A stretch of DNA of 64,000 nucleotides from Hydractinia symbiolongicarpus (Eukaryota; Cnidaria; Hydrozoa; Anthoathecata; Hydractiniidae), in the NCBI RefSeq assembly GCF_029227915.1, contig NC_079880.1, positions 23,312,501 to 23,376,500 on the forward strand, written 5' to 3'. Both the position numbers and the translations under genes were made by a program. Of this stretch, positions 46,801 to 58,327 are shown piece by piece; positions within the stretch are counted from its first letter, which is position 1, and the number at the start of each line of letters is the position of its first letter. Below the pieces are notes generated by a model that was not told where the DNA came from, made no database searches, and saw nothing but the letters and a program-made list of their open reading frames with translations.

Positions 46801-47399
46801 TCTTTAATCCATTTCTCAACATCCATTCGGTGGTCATTTGTTGGCGGAAATGGTAGCTTGTCAGGTAATGGCGGGCATTCTGTTCTAATCTTACAACCAC
46901 ACGGTGCGATGGAGGTGTCTGGTGTGCTGGGTTTAGTTATAGCGGCGTTAACGGAAGGATCGTTGGGAAACGAATCACGTAAAATGTCTAAGCGTTACAG
47001 GGCGGTTTGTGAGAGGTAGGTGGTGCTAACCCCCTCACATATGTATAATAGTTCTGTAGTTTCGCCGTTGGCTTTGATAATATCGACGAGGAGGGTTCCG
47101 ATAATTGTTAGTTTGTTATTACCCACTCCCCTCAGGCGATTTTTTGTAGGTAGAAGCCATCGCTTGGCTTGCGTAATGTTCTTGAGTATATGTGGTCCGG
47201 TAGTGCATATCTGTGCACCGGTGTCGGCAACAGCTTTCTCGTTGACTAGATGTGGGATTTCAGGCCAGTGTTCATTAGGCCGTAGGTTTATATAAGCTTT
47301 CTTGTTTATCTTAATTTCAATGTCTAACGTAGGTGATTTTTCTGGTGTGCTTGGGATAAAACGATTATCGACTAGATCACCATGTGGGAGTCCATCTAG
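43893..47399 (-). pseudogene. Gypsy pol: protease, RT, RNase H, integrase
   Basis: It lies in the same frame as gag after a UGA. The protease has AVADTGAQICTTG (D-T-G). RT has a typical core with FITEWGRYRYLRAPQGFHAS and motif C CIDDSILW, and RNase H begins at LSTDW and continues with KTGIGFTLFQKH. Integrase has the HHCC zinc finger (HVGHQG, CRRCNET), core Asp in AVTDIFH and ASDGGPPY, and Glu in ESNGRAEVAV. There is no chromodomain. TAA stops at 46995-46997 (between protease and RT) and 45780-45782 (start of RNase H) are the only interruptions, each probably one base change. All other codons are open in one frame from 47399 to 43893. Confidence 0.9.
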
Positions 47400-48440
47400 T
47401 CACAATGGGGATGCGGTATCTACTGCTGACAATAGGAATTCGGCAGATTCATCGGGTGGGACTTCAATCGCCGAGGTCTTGGGGCTACGGCAGACGTTAG
47501 CGAAGTGGTTCAACTTATTACAGTTTCTACAAGTCCTACCGTAGGCAGGGCAAGTTGAACGACCCTTTGGGTGGAAGGGCTTTCCGCATCCGATGCAAGT
47601 TTTGTTGTTGTTGTTGGTGGTGGGTGGACGGGATGATGGCTTTGATTTCAAGGCAGATACGTCAGATGTCGACTGGTGTGGTGATTGAAATTCGGATGAA
47701 GCGCGTTCAGTTGATTCCAATGTCAACAGACGGGTTGTAAGCTGGCTCAATGTTGTTAATATTTCCATTTCAGAAAGTACTTTCGATTGATGGGACGAAT
47801 TTCGGAGACCGGCAATCAGCTGAGATCGAATCATTTCGTCAGCGTATGAAGGGTTGCATCCGTTGTCTCCACAGGTTCCAGAGCAACTAAATCTACAAAG
47901 CATAGCTTGGGCTTTCAAACGGCAAATAAATGAGGTAACTGTTTCACCATCACTTTGTTTTAATTTGTAAAAGTGTTGGCGATAAACTTTGGGGTGTACG
48001 GCTTTTACGGATACTGACTTGATGAATCCAACCAAGTCATTCTCAGACGCAGTAAGCAGAGTGTCAGGGCCGATAAAATTAAACAACATCTCGTTTACCT
48101 TTTGAGAGCATGCAGCTCTGAGTTCGTTTCTGACGTCCTGCCCACTCGACAAGCCGGCCATCTCCTTATAGCGGCTCCATTCGTCCTTGAAGATGATCCA
48201 ACGGTTATCGGTGGAATCGGCGTCAATAATGGGTCTCGTAAGCTTTGCACGTGATCTTCCTCCGACAGATGGGTTGGCGGCGGGTAGCAGGGACGGGAGT
48301 TGGGCGAACAGTGTGGTCATTGTTTTTTGCATCTCGAGGTGTTGCTGCTGCATTTGAATGATCATCTCGGCTTGACTAGGGGACGGAGCGGCGGGTAACG
48401 GGGCGGTGGGCGGTATGCCGTTATCTTGTGACATGGTCAA
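47400..48440 (-). CDS. Gypsy gag
   Basis: The 346-residue protein starts at the ATG at 48440. It has a Pro/Gln-rich N-terminus, a capsid-like middle with FVCRLKAQ-type text (TSFICRLKAQAMLCRF), and a C-terminal CCHC zinc knuckle CRNCNKLNHFANVC (C-x2-C-x4-H-x4-C) after a second cysteine cluster beginning CIGCGKPF. It ends at TGA (47400-47402), immediately followed by CTA in the same frame as pol. Gag proteins package the RNA into particles. No internal stops. Confidence 0.9.
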   Translation of the reverse strand: MTMSQDNGIPPTAPLPAAPSPSQAEMIIQMQQQHLEMQKTMTTLFAQLPSLLPAANPSVGGRSRAKLTRPIIDADSTDNRWIIFKDEWSRYKEMAGLSSGQDVRNELRAACSQKVNEMLFNFIGPDTLLTASENDLVGFIKSVSVKAVHPKVYRQHFYKLKQSDGETVTSFICRLKAQAMLCRFSCSGTCGDNGCNPSYADEMIRSQLIAGLRNSSHQSKVLSEMEILTTLSQLTTRLLTLESTERASSEFQSPHQSTSDVSALKSKPSSRPPTTNNNNKTCIGCGKPFHPKGRSTCPAYGRTCRNCNKLNHFANVCRSPKTSAIEVPPDESAEFLLSAVDTASPL

Positions 48441-48823
48441 AACAAAATGGCGGTGTGACCACGGATGAAAATCGGATGAAAACGATTTAGAATGTTTTGT
48501 AACCCCTTTGCAACAATTATGAGCAAAAGAGATATGAAAAGTATGCTGAAGTGAGTTTGTGTGTTTTATACAATATACAAAGTTTCAATAATTAATGGGA
48601 TATTCAAGGTGCGTTCGATGTGACGTGAAGAGACTTCGTTTAGAAGATATAGAATGTTTGTTATGTTTTTGTTGTTGAACGTGTAAACGAGCGTGTAATG
48701 TGTTGAATGTCTGTTTCTGATGTGTTCAGTTTTTACTTACGATGTTTTTTTTTGTTGATAAGAGAGTGCTTGCTTGCGTGCAATCTCACCAATTGATGGA
48801 AAAATATCCAGGAGTCGAAGGCT

Positions 48824-48837
48824 CACTTCTGACACCA
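48824..48837 (-). other. Gypsy primer binding site (tRNA-Leu type)
   Basis: Directly inside the 5' LTR the minus strand reads TGGTGTCAGAAGTG, complementary to the 3' end expected for a leucine tRNA (CACTTCTGACA plus CCA). Confidence 0.75.
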
Positions 48838-48945
48838 TGTATATTCGTTGATAACTGACTGTTATTCTCTGACCTAACATACTAAGATAAAATACAAATC
48901 GGATCGGGTTAACTATCGGATAAATATAAACGGGATACATATACA
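48838..48945 (-). repeat. Gypsy 5' LTR
   Basis: 108 bp, the partner of 43650-43757, ending at the GCCAC duplication. The LINE (ATT)n tail continues beyond it. Confidence 0.9.
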
Positions 48946-49235
48946 GCCACTTTAAATATTTATTATTATTATTATTATTATTATTAAGCTTAAATCGGGA
49001 AAAATTAAGAAACGCCCAGGCTGAAGCCAAGCAGTGTGTTTCTTATAAAATAAAATGTGTAATATAGAAAGTGTTGCGGAGAGGATGCCAAAAAGGCATT
49101 AAGTACGTTAAAGAAAGAGCACGACTTTGGTGGCCCATGACTGCCACTAAGTATTTTGTTTTTGTTTGAAAATTTAATTTAATTTCGCTTTTAAAAATGA
49201 AAATATGTTTTCAAAATAACAACTGAATTGAGTAT

Positions 49236-49390
49236 AACGGTCAATGTTTTTAGGAAATCATTGCAAAAAGGGGGATTTTGCTTTTTGGAAACTCTTTAGA
49301 GGGTTGCAACCTTTAACTATAGTAGAACCAGCTGTCATTAGACAAGAAATATCATTACAGCTAGCTGTTGTGTCACATCATCAATTCGTC
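49236..49390 (+). repeat. Repeat family R2, right part
   Basis: ACGGTCAATGTTTTTAGGAA, AGAGGGTTGCAACCT and ACCAGCTGTCATTAGACAAG match 51158-51305 almost exactly. Confidence 0.85.
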
Positions 49391-49394
49391 TTGG

Positions 49395-50260
49395 CCATGG
49401 CTGCCAATCAGAAATAAAATTAATTTTTAAAATTAAATTAAATTGACTTCTCCCAAATTAAATTGAATTGATTTTGTGCATGGCCCATCGCCTTTAGAGT
49501 TTAGTTGGACTGGCAGCCTTTGTGAAATAGCACATTTCATGTACCTAAATTGAAGTAATTGGCTACCAAGCTTGAAATCAAAATAAGCGTGGCATATTTT
49601 GAAGCATAAGAGTTGACTGGGTGGTGAAGTTAATTACTTGTTTAAGTTCGAGACGATATCTAATGGTTTTCTGGGTTGCTGCCGCTGGGTTACAAGTCTA
49701 CCTTGGTGGTTTCTTGGTCAGCCCAAGCATTACGATACGATTTCACAAGTGTTCATGTCTAAGGTCAAAAAGCTTTTTTGTTCCCAGGTTTGCTGCTTTT
49801 CATTCTTTGTCACAACCTTTCTAAGGGCTGGGTTCCAAGTCTACCTTTCTTAGCCCTGGCTCTGTGCCAGTAGGTAAAAGCAACAACAATACGATTTATA
49901 GTTGTTGACTCTTCTTTTTCCAACGTTTAGCAAAAGTTATTGGTTTTGGCGGTTGGTATCAATGAATGTTGGTGGTGTCTTGCAGGAGGCAGGGGATGCT
50001 TACTCAAGGGCCTGCACCAGATCCCAAGCATGAGTGAATTTCACCAATCCTTATTTTTCCACATTCATAGGTGTTTCTTTCAGTACAACCGAAATCCATT
50101 AGCTTTTTGATCATCCCTGTAAAGGCGAGAATACAGAAGTTCTTCAGTGGCTTCTTATTCTTTGGAGAGAAACCTCCTGTTTTTTCATTCACATCTCTGT
50201 CTTAAAAGGCTAGTTATATCTGCAATGCGATGTAGTTACTCCTATTCTCTCAACATCAGG
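49395..50260. other. Stretch without a recognisable gene
   Basis: Low-complexity AATTAAATT runs at 49410-49465. Two overlapping 67-71 codon frames near 49620-49850 have no recognisable motif. Confidence 0.4.
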
Positions 50261-50264
50261 TTCA

Positions 50265-52040
50265 TTGCATTGCTGGAAGAATGACCTCATTTTCAAAGAA
50301 GGTTTATTAAAGTATGTTACACAAAATTTGAGAAGGGAAGAAATATTAGATTTTGTAAAAAGGGACCATAACCAATATCCGTGGAGCTTACGTACACTAG
50401 ATCGCAGCCTTCGATATTTTAGTATCAATTATACTGATACTACTGTAAGTATCTCTGAAGCAGTGCAAACAGAGATTGACGGACCTGGGTGTTTACTAGG
50501 TTATCGTGCTATGCAACAGAAACTATCTCAAAATAGACGACCTGAATGTACCGAAACATTTGGTAAATATAGTCTTGAGCGCTGGGTGTCCACCAGAGTT
50601 AGAAGATAGACGGCCTAGCACAACAAAGAGAAAAAAAGGACACTTCACAACAAAAGGTCCTAATTAGGTTTGGTTGCTAGACGATCACGACAAGGTGATG
50701 GGGTATCAAAATTCTGCCTTTTCTATTGCAATGCCACCCCTTTGTAAATTATTTTCTTGTATTAATACAGCCAGTAGAAAGATTTTGTGTATAAAAGTAT
50801 GGAGCACAAACTCTAATCCAAAAGTTGTTGGTAAATGGTATTTGGAATATATTTACGGAACTAAAATTCGTGGTGTTACGCCCACGCATATTACCCACAG
50901 CAGGTCCACAGCAACAATTATCTGTGTAAGGCTGAGTGTTGCAGCTCCATAACACATGTGGAAAGCTACAGCCACGGTCACAAGTCCTGGCGCGCAGATA
51001 GTTGTTTGCTTCTTAAACACATTCTCTAAAGAATAATTTTATATTTATCCGTTTAAGGATATTCACGTTATGATAAGTTTTATTTATCTCATTTGTACGC
51101 TTTAATATTTATTGTTTAGTGTTGTGTTCTGTCGCTGTTGTATTTTTCTGCCTTTTACGGTCAATGTTTTTAGGAAATCCTTGCAAAAAGTGGGATTTTG
51201 CTTTTTTGAAATATCTCTAGAGGGTTGCAACCTCTAACTATAGTAGAACCAGCTGTCATTAGACAAGAAATATCATTACAGCTAGCTGTTTTGTCACCTC
51301 ATCATCAATACCAAAGTACCTAAGAGTTGCAAAGGGAAAAGAAACTGGTGTTATGGCAACTATACATGCCTTCCTGAGAAGTAACCACAATGATCTTGAA
51401 GATCCAACAGATTCTGTACAGTATGAGCCATCTACATCTAATCAAGTATTAGCTTTATATTAACCTTCGTAATTCGAAGTTGTGTATATATATTATCTGC
51501 AATATTTTTTTAGATAAACTGATGGTGGCGCGAGTTGCACGAGAGACTTGAAAAATACTATAAACTTGCGTTAATTTGGCTAAAAGACTAAAATCATTAT
51601 GATCCATCGAATGAAGAAGACAGGTATACTCATTTTTTCTCAGAATCTGTGATCAGTATGAAGAAAGAAATTATACATGTTTATCAGTTAAACATAATTT
51701 TTTCTGGATAAAAAAAACAACATTTGCATATTTAGCATAAAAAATATGAAATCTTTTTAAAAGAAATTCCATGAACATAATTATAAAAATATTTTTAAAA
51801 TATGAGCACAAATAATATGCACTAAGTGCTATATAAAATGTGAATATTCACTTTTTCATAGACTATCCCTTGCTTACATTATGATTCTATTGATGCAAAG
51901 AGAAATAGACGAATTCAAGGAAGCAATATGGAACCCTCACGGACATACGAAAGCAGAAAGAGACCTACATGCCAGACGGTGTACCTAATCATATCTATCC
52001 ATTTCCAAATCGATATGAATTGGAGGAGTGTGGTATGTAA
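50265..52040 (+). pseudogene. Integrase-core (DDE) gene of the cnidarian multicopy type, broken and split by R2
   Basis: Blocks match a cnidarian integrase-core family. They are an N-terminal helix-turn-helix region with LRREEILDFVKRDH and LRTLDRSLRYF (50265-50600), LDDHDKVMGYQNSAFSIA then ASRKILCIKVWSTNSNPKVV (50674-50880), after an R2 insertion KGKETGVMATIHAFLRSNHN and YEPSTSNQ (51313-51450), and a last exon QREIDEFKEAIWNPHG, then MPDGVPNHIYPFPNRYELEE, to about 52032 with donor GTATGT. The expected D in DKGTETG is altered (AKGKETG), and frames are shifted in each block. It is related to, but distinct from, the integrase at 56196. Confidence 0.65.
50885..51312 (+). repeat. Repeat family R2, copy inserted within the integrase pseudogene
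   Basis: About 430 bp matching 36090-36610. The integrase reading stops just left of it and resumes just right of it (CCTAAGAGTTGCAAAGG), so R2 is an insertion and therefore mobile or mobilised. No clear target duplication was seen. Confidence 0.7.
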
Positions 52041-52189
52041 TTTCTATAATTTACTTAAAACTTTAGATTATATACAAGTTAAAAAGAAACCAAAAATATC
52101 TAAGTATATACAGAACATGTTCTTGTGCACAAAATCTGTTCTGTCAAGTAACTGCTACATTTACAAAAAATATATATATACAAAAAATG

Positions 52190-55100
52190 AATAACTAATT
52201 AAACTTAAATTTAAATTTAAGTGTAGCAAATAAATTATTAGTTTATATATATTCCTTGTAAGTATTTACTTAACAATTGATTTGTAATTATTTTTTTGCA
52301 CTGGTTTTTGGATAGTGATGACAGCTTTTTATCACTGTGTTGGTTATTAATTGTATTCCAGCAACGGATTGATTGATATTTTATACTATAAATTCCATAC
52401 CGAGTGGTACTAACATTTGGAAGTATTAGGTTATTGTTTGATGCATTTCTAGTATTATGAGTATGAGTATTTGCAACCAGAGTGAAAATGCCTTGCAGAG
52501 GTTTAGGCAAATTTTTATGATAATGATCATACGCAAATAAAAAGTCTTTCAGCTTAATTGTGTCAGGAAAAGTAAGTATTTTTGATTTGTTAAATAATAG
52601 AGAAGTATGGCTGTTTGCAGGTTTGAAGTTCATAATTTTAATTGCTTTATTTTGAAGGGAGATAATTCTATTCAGGTAGGTGCTTTTGTTATGTCCCCAT
52701 ATTTGACATCCATAAGTTAGATGTGATGAGAAGATAGCATGATATATATTAGTTAAAATATTACAGGAAACATAGTGTCTTATTTTAGATAATATCCCAA
52801 TGGATCTGGATAGTTTTACTTTAAGATTATCTATGTGTATATGCCATTTTAAATGTTTGTCCAGAGTGATCCCTAAATATTTAATAGATTCAGAAGGTAA
52901 AATTTTATGGCCGTTGATTTTTATTTTGATATCATAGTCAATAGATTTCTTTGGATGGGTAAAAAGGATGATTTCTGTTTTACTAGCATTTAGGGATATT
53001 TTGTTGGCCCGGAGCCAGTTGCAAAGGAATCTTAGATCAAGGTTTAATTGCTTCCTTATTGATTTTAAATTATCACTAATTGTCAGTAAGTTAGTATCAT
53101 TTTCAAAATGGTGGACTGTTGAGTATTTAATTGCATTGTTTAGATCATTAATATAAATTAGAAATAGTAAAGGTCCAAGTACAGACCCTTGGGGTACTCC
53201 TATTGTTATATTTTGGACATTTGAATCAAAACCATTTATTGAAACATATTGTTTTCTGTTACTAAGGTATGATCTGAACCAGGAGTTAGATAGTCCGCAA
53301 ATTCCATAATTTTCAAGTTTTTTTAAAAGGATTGTATGATTAACAGTGTCAAATGCCTTTTGCAGGTCAATGAATGTGCCACATGCAAAGTTGTTGAAAT
53401 CTAAAGTTTCTCTTATTTTCTCTGTAATACTGAAGAGTGCATTATTAGTGGAATGATTTTGTCGAAAACCAAATTGTAGATCATAAATACAATTGTGATA
53501 GTCTAAAAAATTGTATAATCTGGAGTGCATGAGTTTTTCAAAAATTTTATTAATATTAGAGAGGAGTGATATTGGGCGGTAATTGTTACATTCTAGACTA
53601 GATCCTTTATTTTTATATATAGGTATAATTTTTGCAATTTTTAAGTTATCTGGATAGATGCCAGTCGAAAATGATAGATTTATTATCTCGCATAGGGGTG
53701 TTGATACATTGAATTTAATAAATTTAAAAATATTGCTGGGTATACTAAAAGGTCCGTTTGTTGTATTTTCATTTAAAGAAGATATCAGTGGTATTATTTC
53801 ATTTTCAGTAGTAGGATTGATAAAAAAGAATTGTGATTTGCGTCATTAAGGTAATTATGGAATGGTTTATTAGTAGGTGAAATTTTATTTTGAAGTTTTA
53901 CTCCTACTGTGGAAAAATAGTTATTAAAGCAGTTAGCAATATCAACAGGATTATTGTTAATTTTATTGTTAATTTTTAGGCTAGTAGGAACAGTGGATTT
54001 CATTTTGGATATGCTAATAAAGGTTTTGATTCCGTCCCAAGTTTTTCTAATATTATTCGAGTTTTCAATAAAATATTTTTGATAATGTTGTTTTTTACTT
54101 TTTCTAAATTTCTGTATTGTTTATAATTATTGTGTAACATATTTTTATAATTATCATTCTTTCTGTAATTTATGAATTTTTTCAGTAATTTATGTCTTAT
54201 AGTGATAGATTTACATATTCCTTTTGTAATCCATGGTTTAGATTGTTGCTTCTATTGTTTTTTGACATCTTCTTTAAAGGTATATGCTTATCTAATAATT
54301 GGTTTATTGCATGATTAAATTTATCAAATGAATAATTAGGATCATTTTTACTCAGAGAAATTCCATTATCCCAATTAATTTTAGTTAGGTCAAGTAGAAA
54401 TGCTTCTTCGTTGAATTTTGAATAGTTTCTTTGATAAATATTTTGTTTTTTAGAATTGGATTTTATGTTCAAATTTGGAACCAATAAAAATTGAGGTAAA
54501 TGATCAGATATGGATGAAGTTAGGTTTCCTGAGACACAATTGGAAAATTCAAGACAGTTCGAAAATATAAAATATGTTATCAATTAGCGTTTTAGATCTT
54601 GGTGTTATTCTTGTTGGTAGTGTAATATGTGGTATAGAGAGATTTGAAAACAAATTATTAATGAAATCTGAACTTTGATCGTCTTTACTGATGTTGAGTA
54701 AATTTATATTAAAATCACCGGATATAAAAACACTTTTGTCTTCATTCATAGTTTTGTTAATTATTGGTTGAAAATAGTTAGATTTAAAATCATCAATTGA
54801 CATTCCTGGATGTTTGTACACACAGCCTACAATTGTATTTTTTTTACGAGAACTAATTATTTCAATAAATATAGATTCTAATTCTTTAGATTTGTATATA
54901 TTCAGATCATCTCGAATCTTACAATTAAAGTGATTGCGTCCATATAATAATGTCCCTCCTGCACTGGATTCAGTAGGAGTGTGGAATAGTTGATAGCCTT
55001 CTAGATTAATATCGTAGTTTGGATTCAAATTTTTCATAATTTTTGTATCAAAAATAGCTAAAATGCTAAAATCAAAATTTAAGATATTTAATAAGGTCTC

Positions 55101-55576
55101 AAGATCGTGTTTATGTCTAGATAAAGAAGCTATATTCAGATGAAAAATAGAGAAGAAATTTTCAGATTTAAATTTTGACGAACAGAAGTCATTGATATCA
55201 TAATATTGACAATTAATGGTTGGATTATCATCATCATTAGCTTTATTCATGTTGGATGACAAATTGTTAAATTCTTTTAGAAGAGCCTCGATATTTTCTG
55301 AAGGTTTCATATTAAGTTGAGAAGATGTGTTACATTTAAAATTTATGTTTTTTGAATTAAGAAAAAATTGAACATTATTTAGATTTTGAAAAGGTAGTGT
55401 TTTAGCTGTGCAATCAATACAAAACCATGGTGTTGTGGACTGTTTTAGTAAATTATAACTGGTATTATCTAAGTTGTTACATTTTATATGAATCCAGTGG
55501 TTACAAATATCGCATTGAATTGCTCGGTGGTTATTATTAACTTTTTTTTTTGCAGATTTTACAGGGAAAATTAATC
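52190..55576 (-). pseudogene. APE-type LINE ORF2: PHD-like finger, endonuclease, RT
   Basis: Minus strand. It opens at ATG 55576 with a PHD-like finger (CKIC, CDICNHWIHIKC, WFCIDC), broken by a one-base change in an A-run near 55545. The endonuclease has FHLNIASLSRH, FDTKIM (Glu of ETK changed to Asp), SGDFNINL and SISDHLPQ. RT frames are at 53794-54003 and 52238-53530, with TFIDLQKAFDTVNH, GVPQGSVLGPLLFLIYINDL and motif C HFENDTNLL in place of FADDT, so RT is inactive. Five frames are needed. The 3' end with repeated ATTTAA lies near 52195-52215. Its 5' half is separated by the IS3EU insertion. Confidence 0.85.
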
Positions 55577-55855
55577 ATAGGTTGTTAATTTGTATAAAAG
55601 AAAATAAGTGCTACAGGAAAATAAATAAATAAATATTAAAAATAAAAAAAATAAAAAAAAAAATAAAAAATAAAGATTTAACAAAAAAAAAAAAAAAAAT
55701 GAAAAAAAAAATAAACATATATATATATATATATAAATAAATAAATAAATCACACAAAACACCAAAGGGAAGCTACTTAGTAAATGTTATTCTCACGAGA
55801 ATTAAACTGGTGGTTGAGTGGACACAAAACACACACAGGTATCCCAAGCCAAAGT

Positions 55856-56165
55856 GGACAAAAGTCAATACATAATATATATAAAGTCAATATATATATA
55901 TATAAAGTCAAATTCCATATATATAATCAAATTCTTTTATGTAAAGTCAAAGTACACATATGTAATACATAAAGTCTAATAATTTATATACATCAAATCT
56001 TCTTTATATAAAGTCACTTTATTATATTATATAAAGTCAAAACTAAAACTGTAATATATATGAAGTCCTAAATTATTATATATAATATATATACAAGGCT
56101 AATTTTTATATGCAATGTCTTATATTGTCCCGTGTAAAGTCAAAACATTAAAGTCAAACTAACGA
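55856..56165. repeat. Left subterminal AAAGTCAA repeat cluster
   Basis: About ten spaced copies of (T/A)AAAGTCAA separated by TATATA runs, mirrored in inverse orientation at 61740-61890. Such clusters are usually transposase binding sites; that role is inferred. The TA-rich spacing may also contain the promoter of the integrase gene. Confidence 0.7.
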
Positions 56166-56195
56166 TAACTTTTAACAGATAAAAAGGGAGGGGGA

Positions 56196-57876
56196 ATGGA
56201 AACCAACGCAGGTCACTGTGTGCAGGGTCATAAACAAGTGCTATGCAAGATGGCGGATCAAATTACGATCGAAGAATTCTTACGAGATTTACCTTCCCAA
56301 ATTCGTCTTGCAAGACGACAGCTGTTTTCAAGTGATCTCAACGCATGTGAGTATTGGTACCGACGGACAGATGAATATCTTACAACACTGCAGGTGATAA
56401 GAAATCGTTTCGAGGAAGGAAATGTAAGAGGTACAATCAATGACATTGTTATCAATTTAGATCAAATTGTTTTTGAGATTCAAACCCTTAAAAACCAATT
56501 CGACCTACAAGTAAGTAATCATGATCCGACACCAGCAGTTGCTAGAAGTAGCTGCTCTAGTGAGAATACAGGAGCTAATGGGAGACCACAAAAAATTGTG
56601 GGGAAAAATGAGTTGGAACGTCTGTTTTCAATCCATCGTTCATGGAGCAAAGTGGCTGAAATCATAGGTGTCTCTAGTAAAACTATATCCAGAAGAAGAG
56701 TTGAATTTGGAATGAGCATTTCGAAAAGGTGTGGAGAACGCCAGTTTTACACCAAAATTAGCCAGGACAATCTCGAAAGTATTGTTCAAGAAGTACTCAA
56801 TACTTTACCGAATGCAGGGGAATCATATGTGATAGGAGCTTGTAGATCTAGGAACATCAACGTACAACGCGCACGAATTAGAGAAGCTATTGTTGCAGTT
56901 GATCCGGTGAGTCGAGCATTACGTAGAACCATCAGCATTGTACGAAGAGCATATCATGTGAAAGCTCCTAATTCGCTGTGGTGAGCACATTTAAGTCAAT
57001 TATATATCTCCCCTGTTACTTGACCGACTACTGAATGAATGAATAAATTTCACTTTTAGGCATGTTGACGGACATCATAAGCTCATACGATGGCGCTTCG
57101 TAATTCACGGTGGAATGGACGGTTATAGCAGAATGATAACATACCTTAAATATAGCACTAACAACCGAGCAGACACTGTGTTTAAATTGTTCGAGGAAGC
57201 TATTCGAAAACATGGATTACCATCACGCATACGTGCTGATTTTGGCACAGAGAATGTTGAAATTGCACGTTTCATGTTAAGCTGTCCAGAGAGGGGACTA
57301 AATCGTGGAAGTATGATATGTGGATTGTCTGTTCACAATCAAAGGATTGAGCGACTATGGGGTGAGGTTAAACGCAATGTCGTTCGCCACTTTCAAAATA
57401 TTTTTTACTTTCTGGAAAGACAAGGATTTCTTGATCCTTTGAATGAAGTACATCTTTTTTCGTTACACTACGTATATACAGACCGTATAAACGAAGCTTT
57501 GAATGAGTTGGTCAGGGATTGGGCTTTCCACCCAATGTCAAGTGCACACAATAAATCGCCTCGTCAATTATGGCACGAAGGTATGACAAGAGTGATCGAA
57601 AATGATCCATTGTCTCTAGAAGCCGCCCAAGTGCAAAGTTGGCATGACTATGGCATAGACGAGACTGCCCCTCTGCCAGGGATAAATTCCGACAACGATG
57701 TGGAAATTCCAGAGACACTGTCTCTTTTATGTCATCATCATTCAGTGATTTTAGGAACTCTGGTCAATTCATTACACGATGACGCAAATGAAGGTATCGA
57801 CAACTATCTACAAACTGTCGAATATGCACAAGGACATGCCAATGATTGCTGCATAGGCATAGGCGAGGGCAACTGA
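56196..57876 (+). CDS. IS3EU transposase with integrase core (two exons, intact)
   Basis: Exon 1 is 56196-56980 and exon 2 57060-57876; the 79-bp GT-AG intron (GTGAGC...TTTTAG) splits the Trp codon in NSLWHVDGHHK. The first ATG is at 56196, but ATG 56250 (AAGATGGCGG context, MADQITIEEF) is a likely alternative. The N-terminal 100 residues are helical. A helix-turn-helix (WSKVAEIIGVSSKTISRRRV) is followed by ISQDNLESIVQEVL and the DDE core: Asp in HVDGHHKLIRW, Asp in RADFGTENVE, Glu in HNQRIERLWGEVK. The end has SPRQLWHEG. No stops or shifts were found; about 530 residues. AATAAA lies near 58028. It would cut and join the element ends. Confidence 0.85.
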
Positions 57877-58327
57877 AGTTTTGTACATAAAGATCAGTCA
57901 ACAACCTCGTTCCCAGGGCTTTTGGAGGTTTTGTTATTGGAACACTAATATCTCTGGAGGCCTGGGAACGACATTGTTTAGTGATAACTTTTTGTGTAAA
58001 AAATGGAAACAATGATGAAAGTACGGAAATAAAAGCTTTAGAGTTTTGACTTTATCTACTTTTCCCAGTCCTTCAATTAAAACGCTTTCACTTCACAGGG
58101 ATAAACGCACATTTCGTTGTTTGTTTTTTTTAAATGAAAAAAATCTTTGTGAACATAATAGAAATATAATATATCACAGTAAGGTATACATAAATCGTAT
58201 AAACGCGTGCTGTTTAAGTATTTCCAAGGCATGTAGGCAAATGTCATCAGAGCCTTTTTTTAAAATAATGCACATAACAATAAAAATCCATACAAGGGTG
58301 GAAATGTCAGATCAGTAAACACCTTTT

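Larger units (their letters stand above)
43650..48945 (-). mobile_element. Ty3/Gypsy LTR retrotransposon, nearly intact (5.3 kb)
   Basis: Identical-looking 108-bp LTRs (TGTATATTCG...CATATACA) bound a minus-strand gag-pol. A 5-bp target duplication GCCAC flanks it (43645-43649 and 48946-48950), and the uninterrupted LINE tail at about 27370-27385 proves the empty site. LTRs of 108 bp are unusually short. Only two plain nonsense codons and one gag-pol UGA break the single frame, so the insertion is fairly young. Confidence 0.95.

Noticed and set aside
43912-47740. Plus-strand open frames of 60-110 codons within the Gypsy element
   Set aside because: They are antisense shadows of gag-pol with no motifs of their own.
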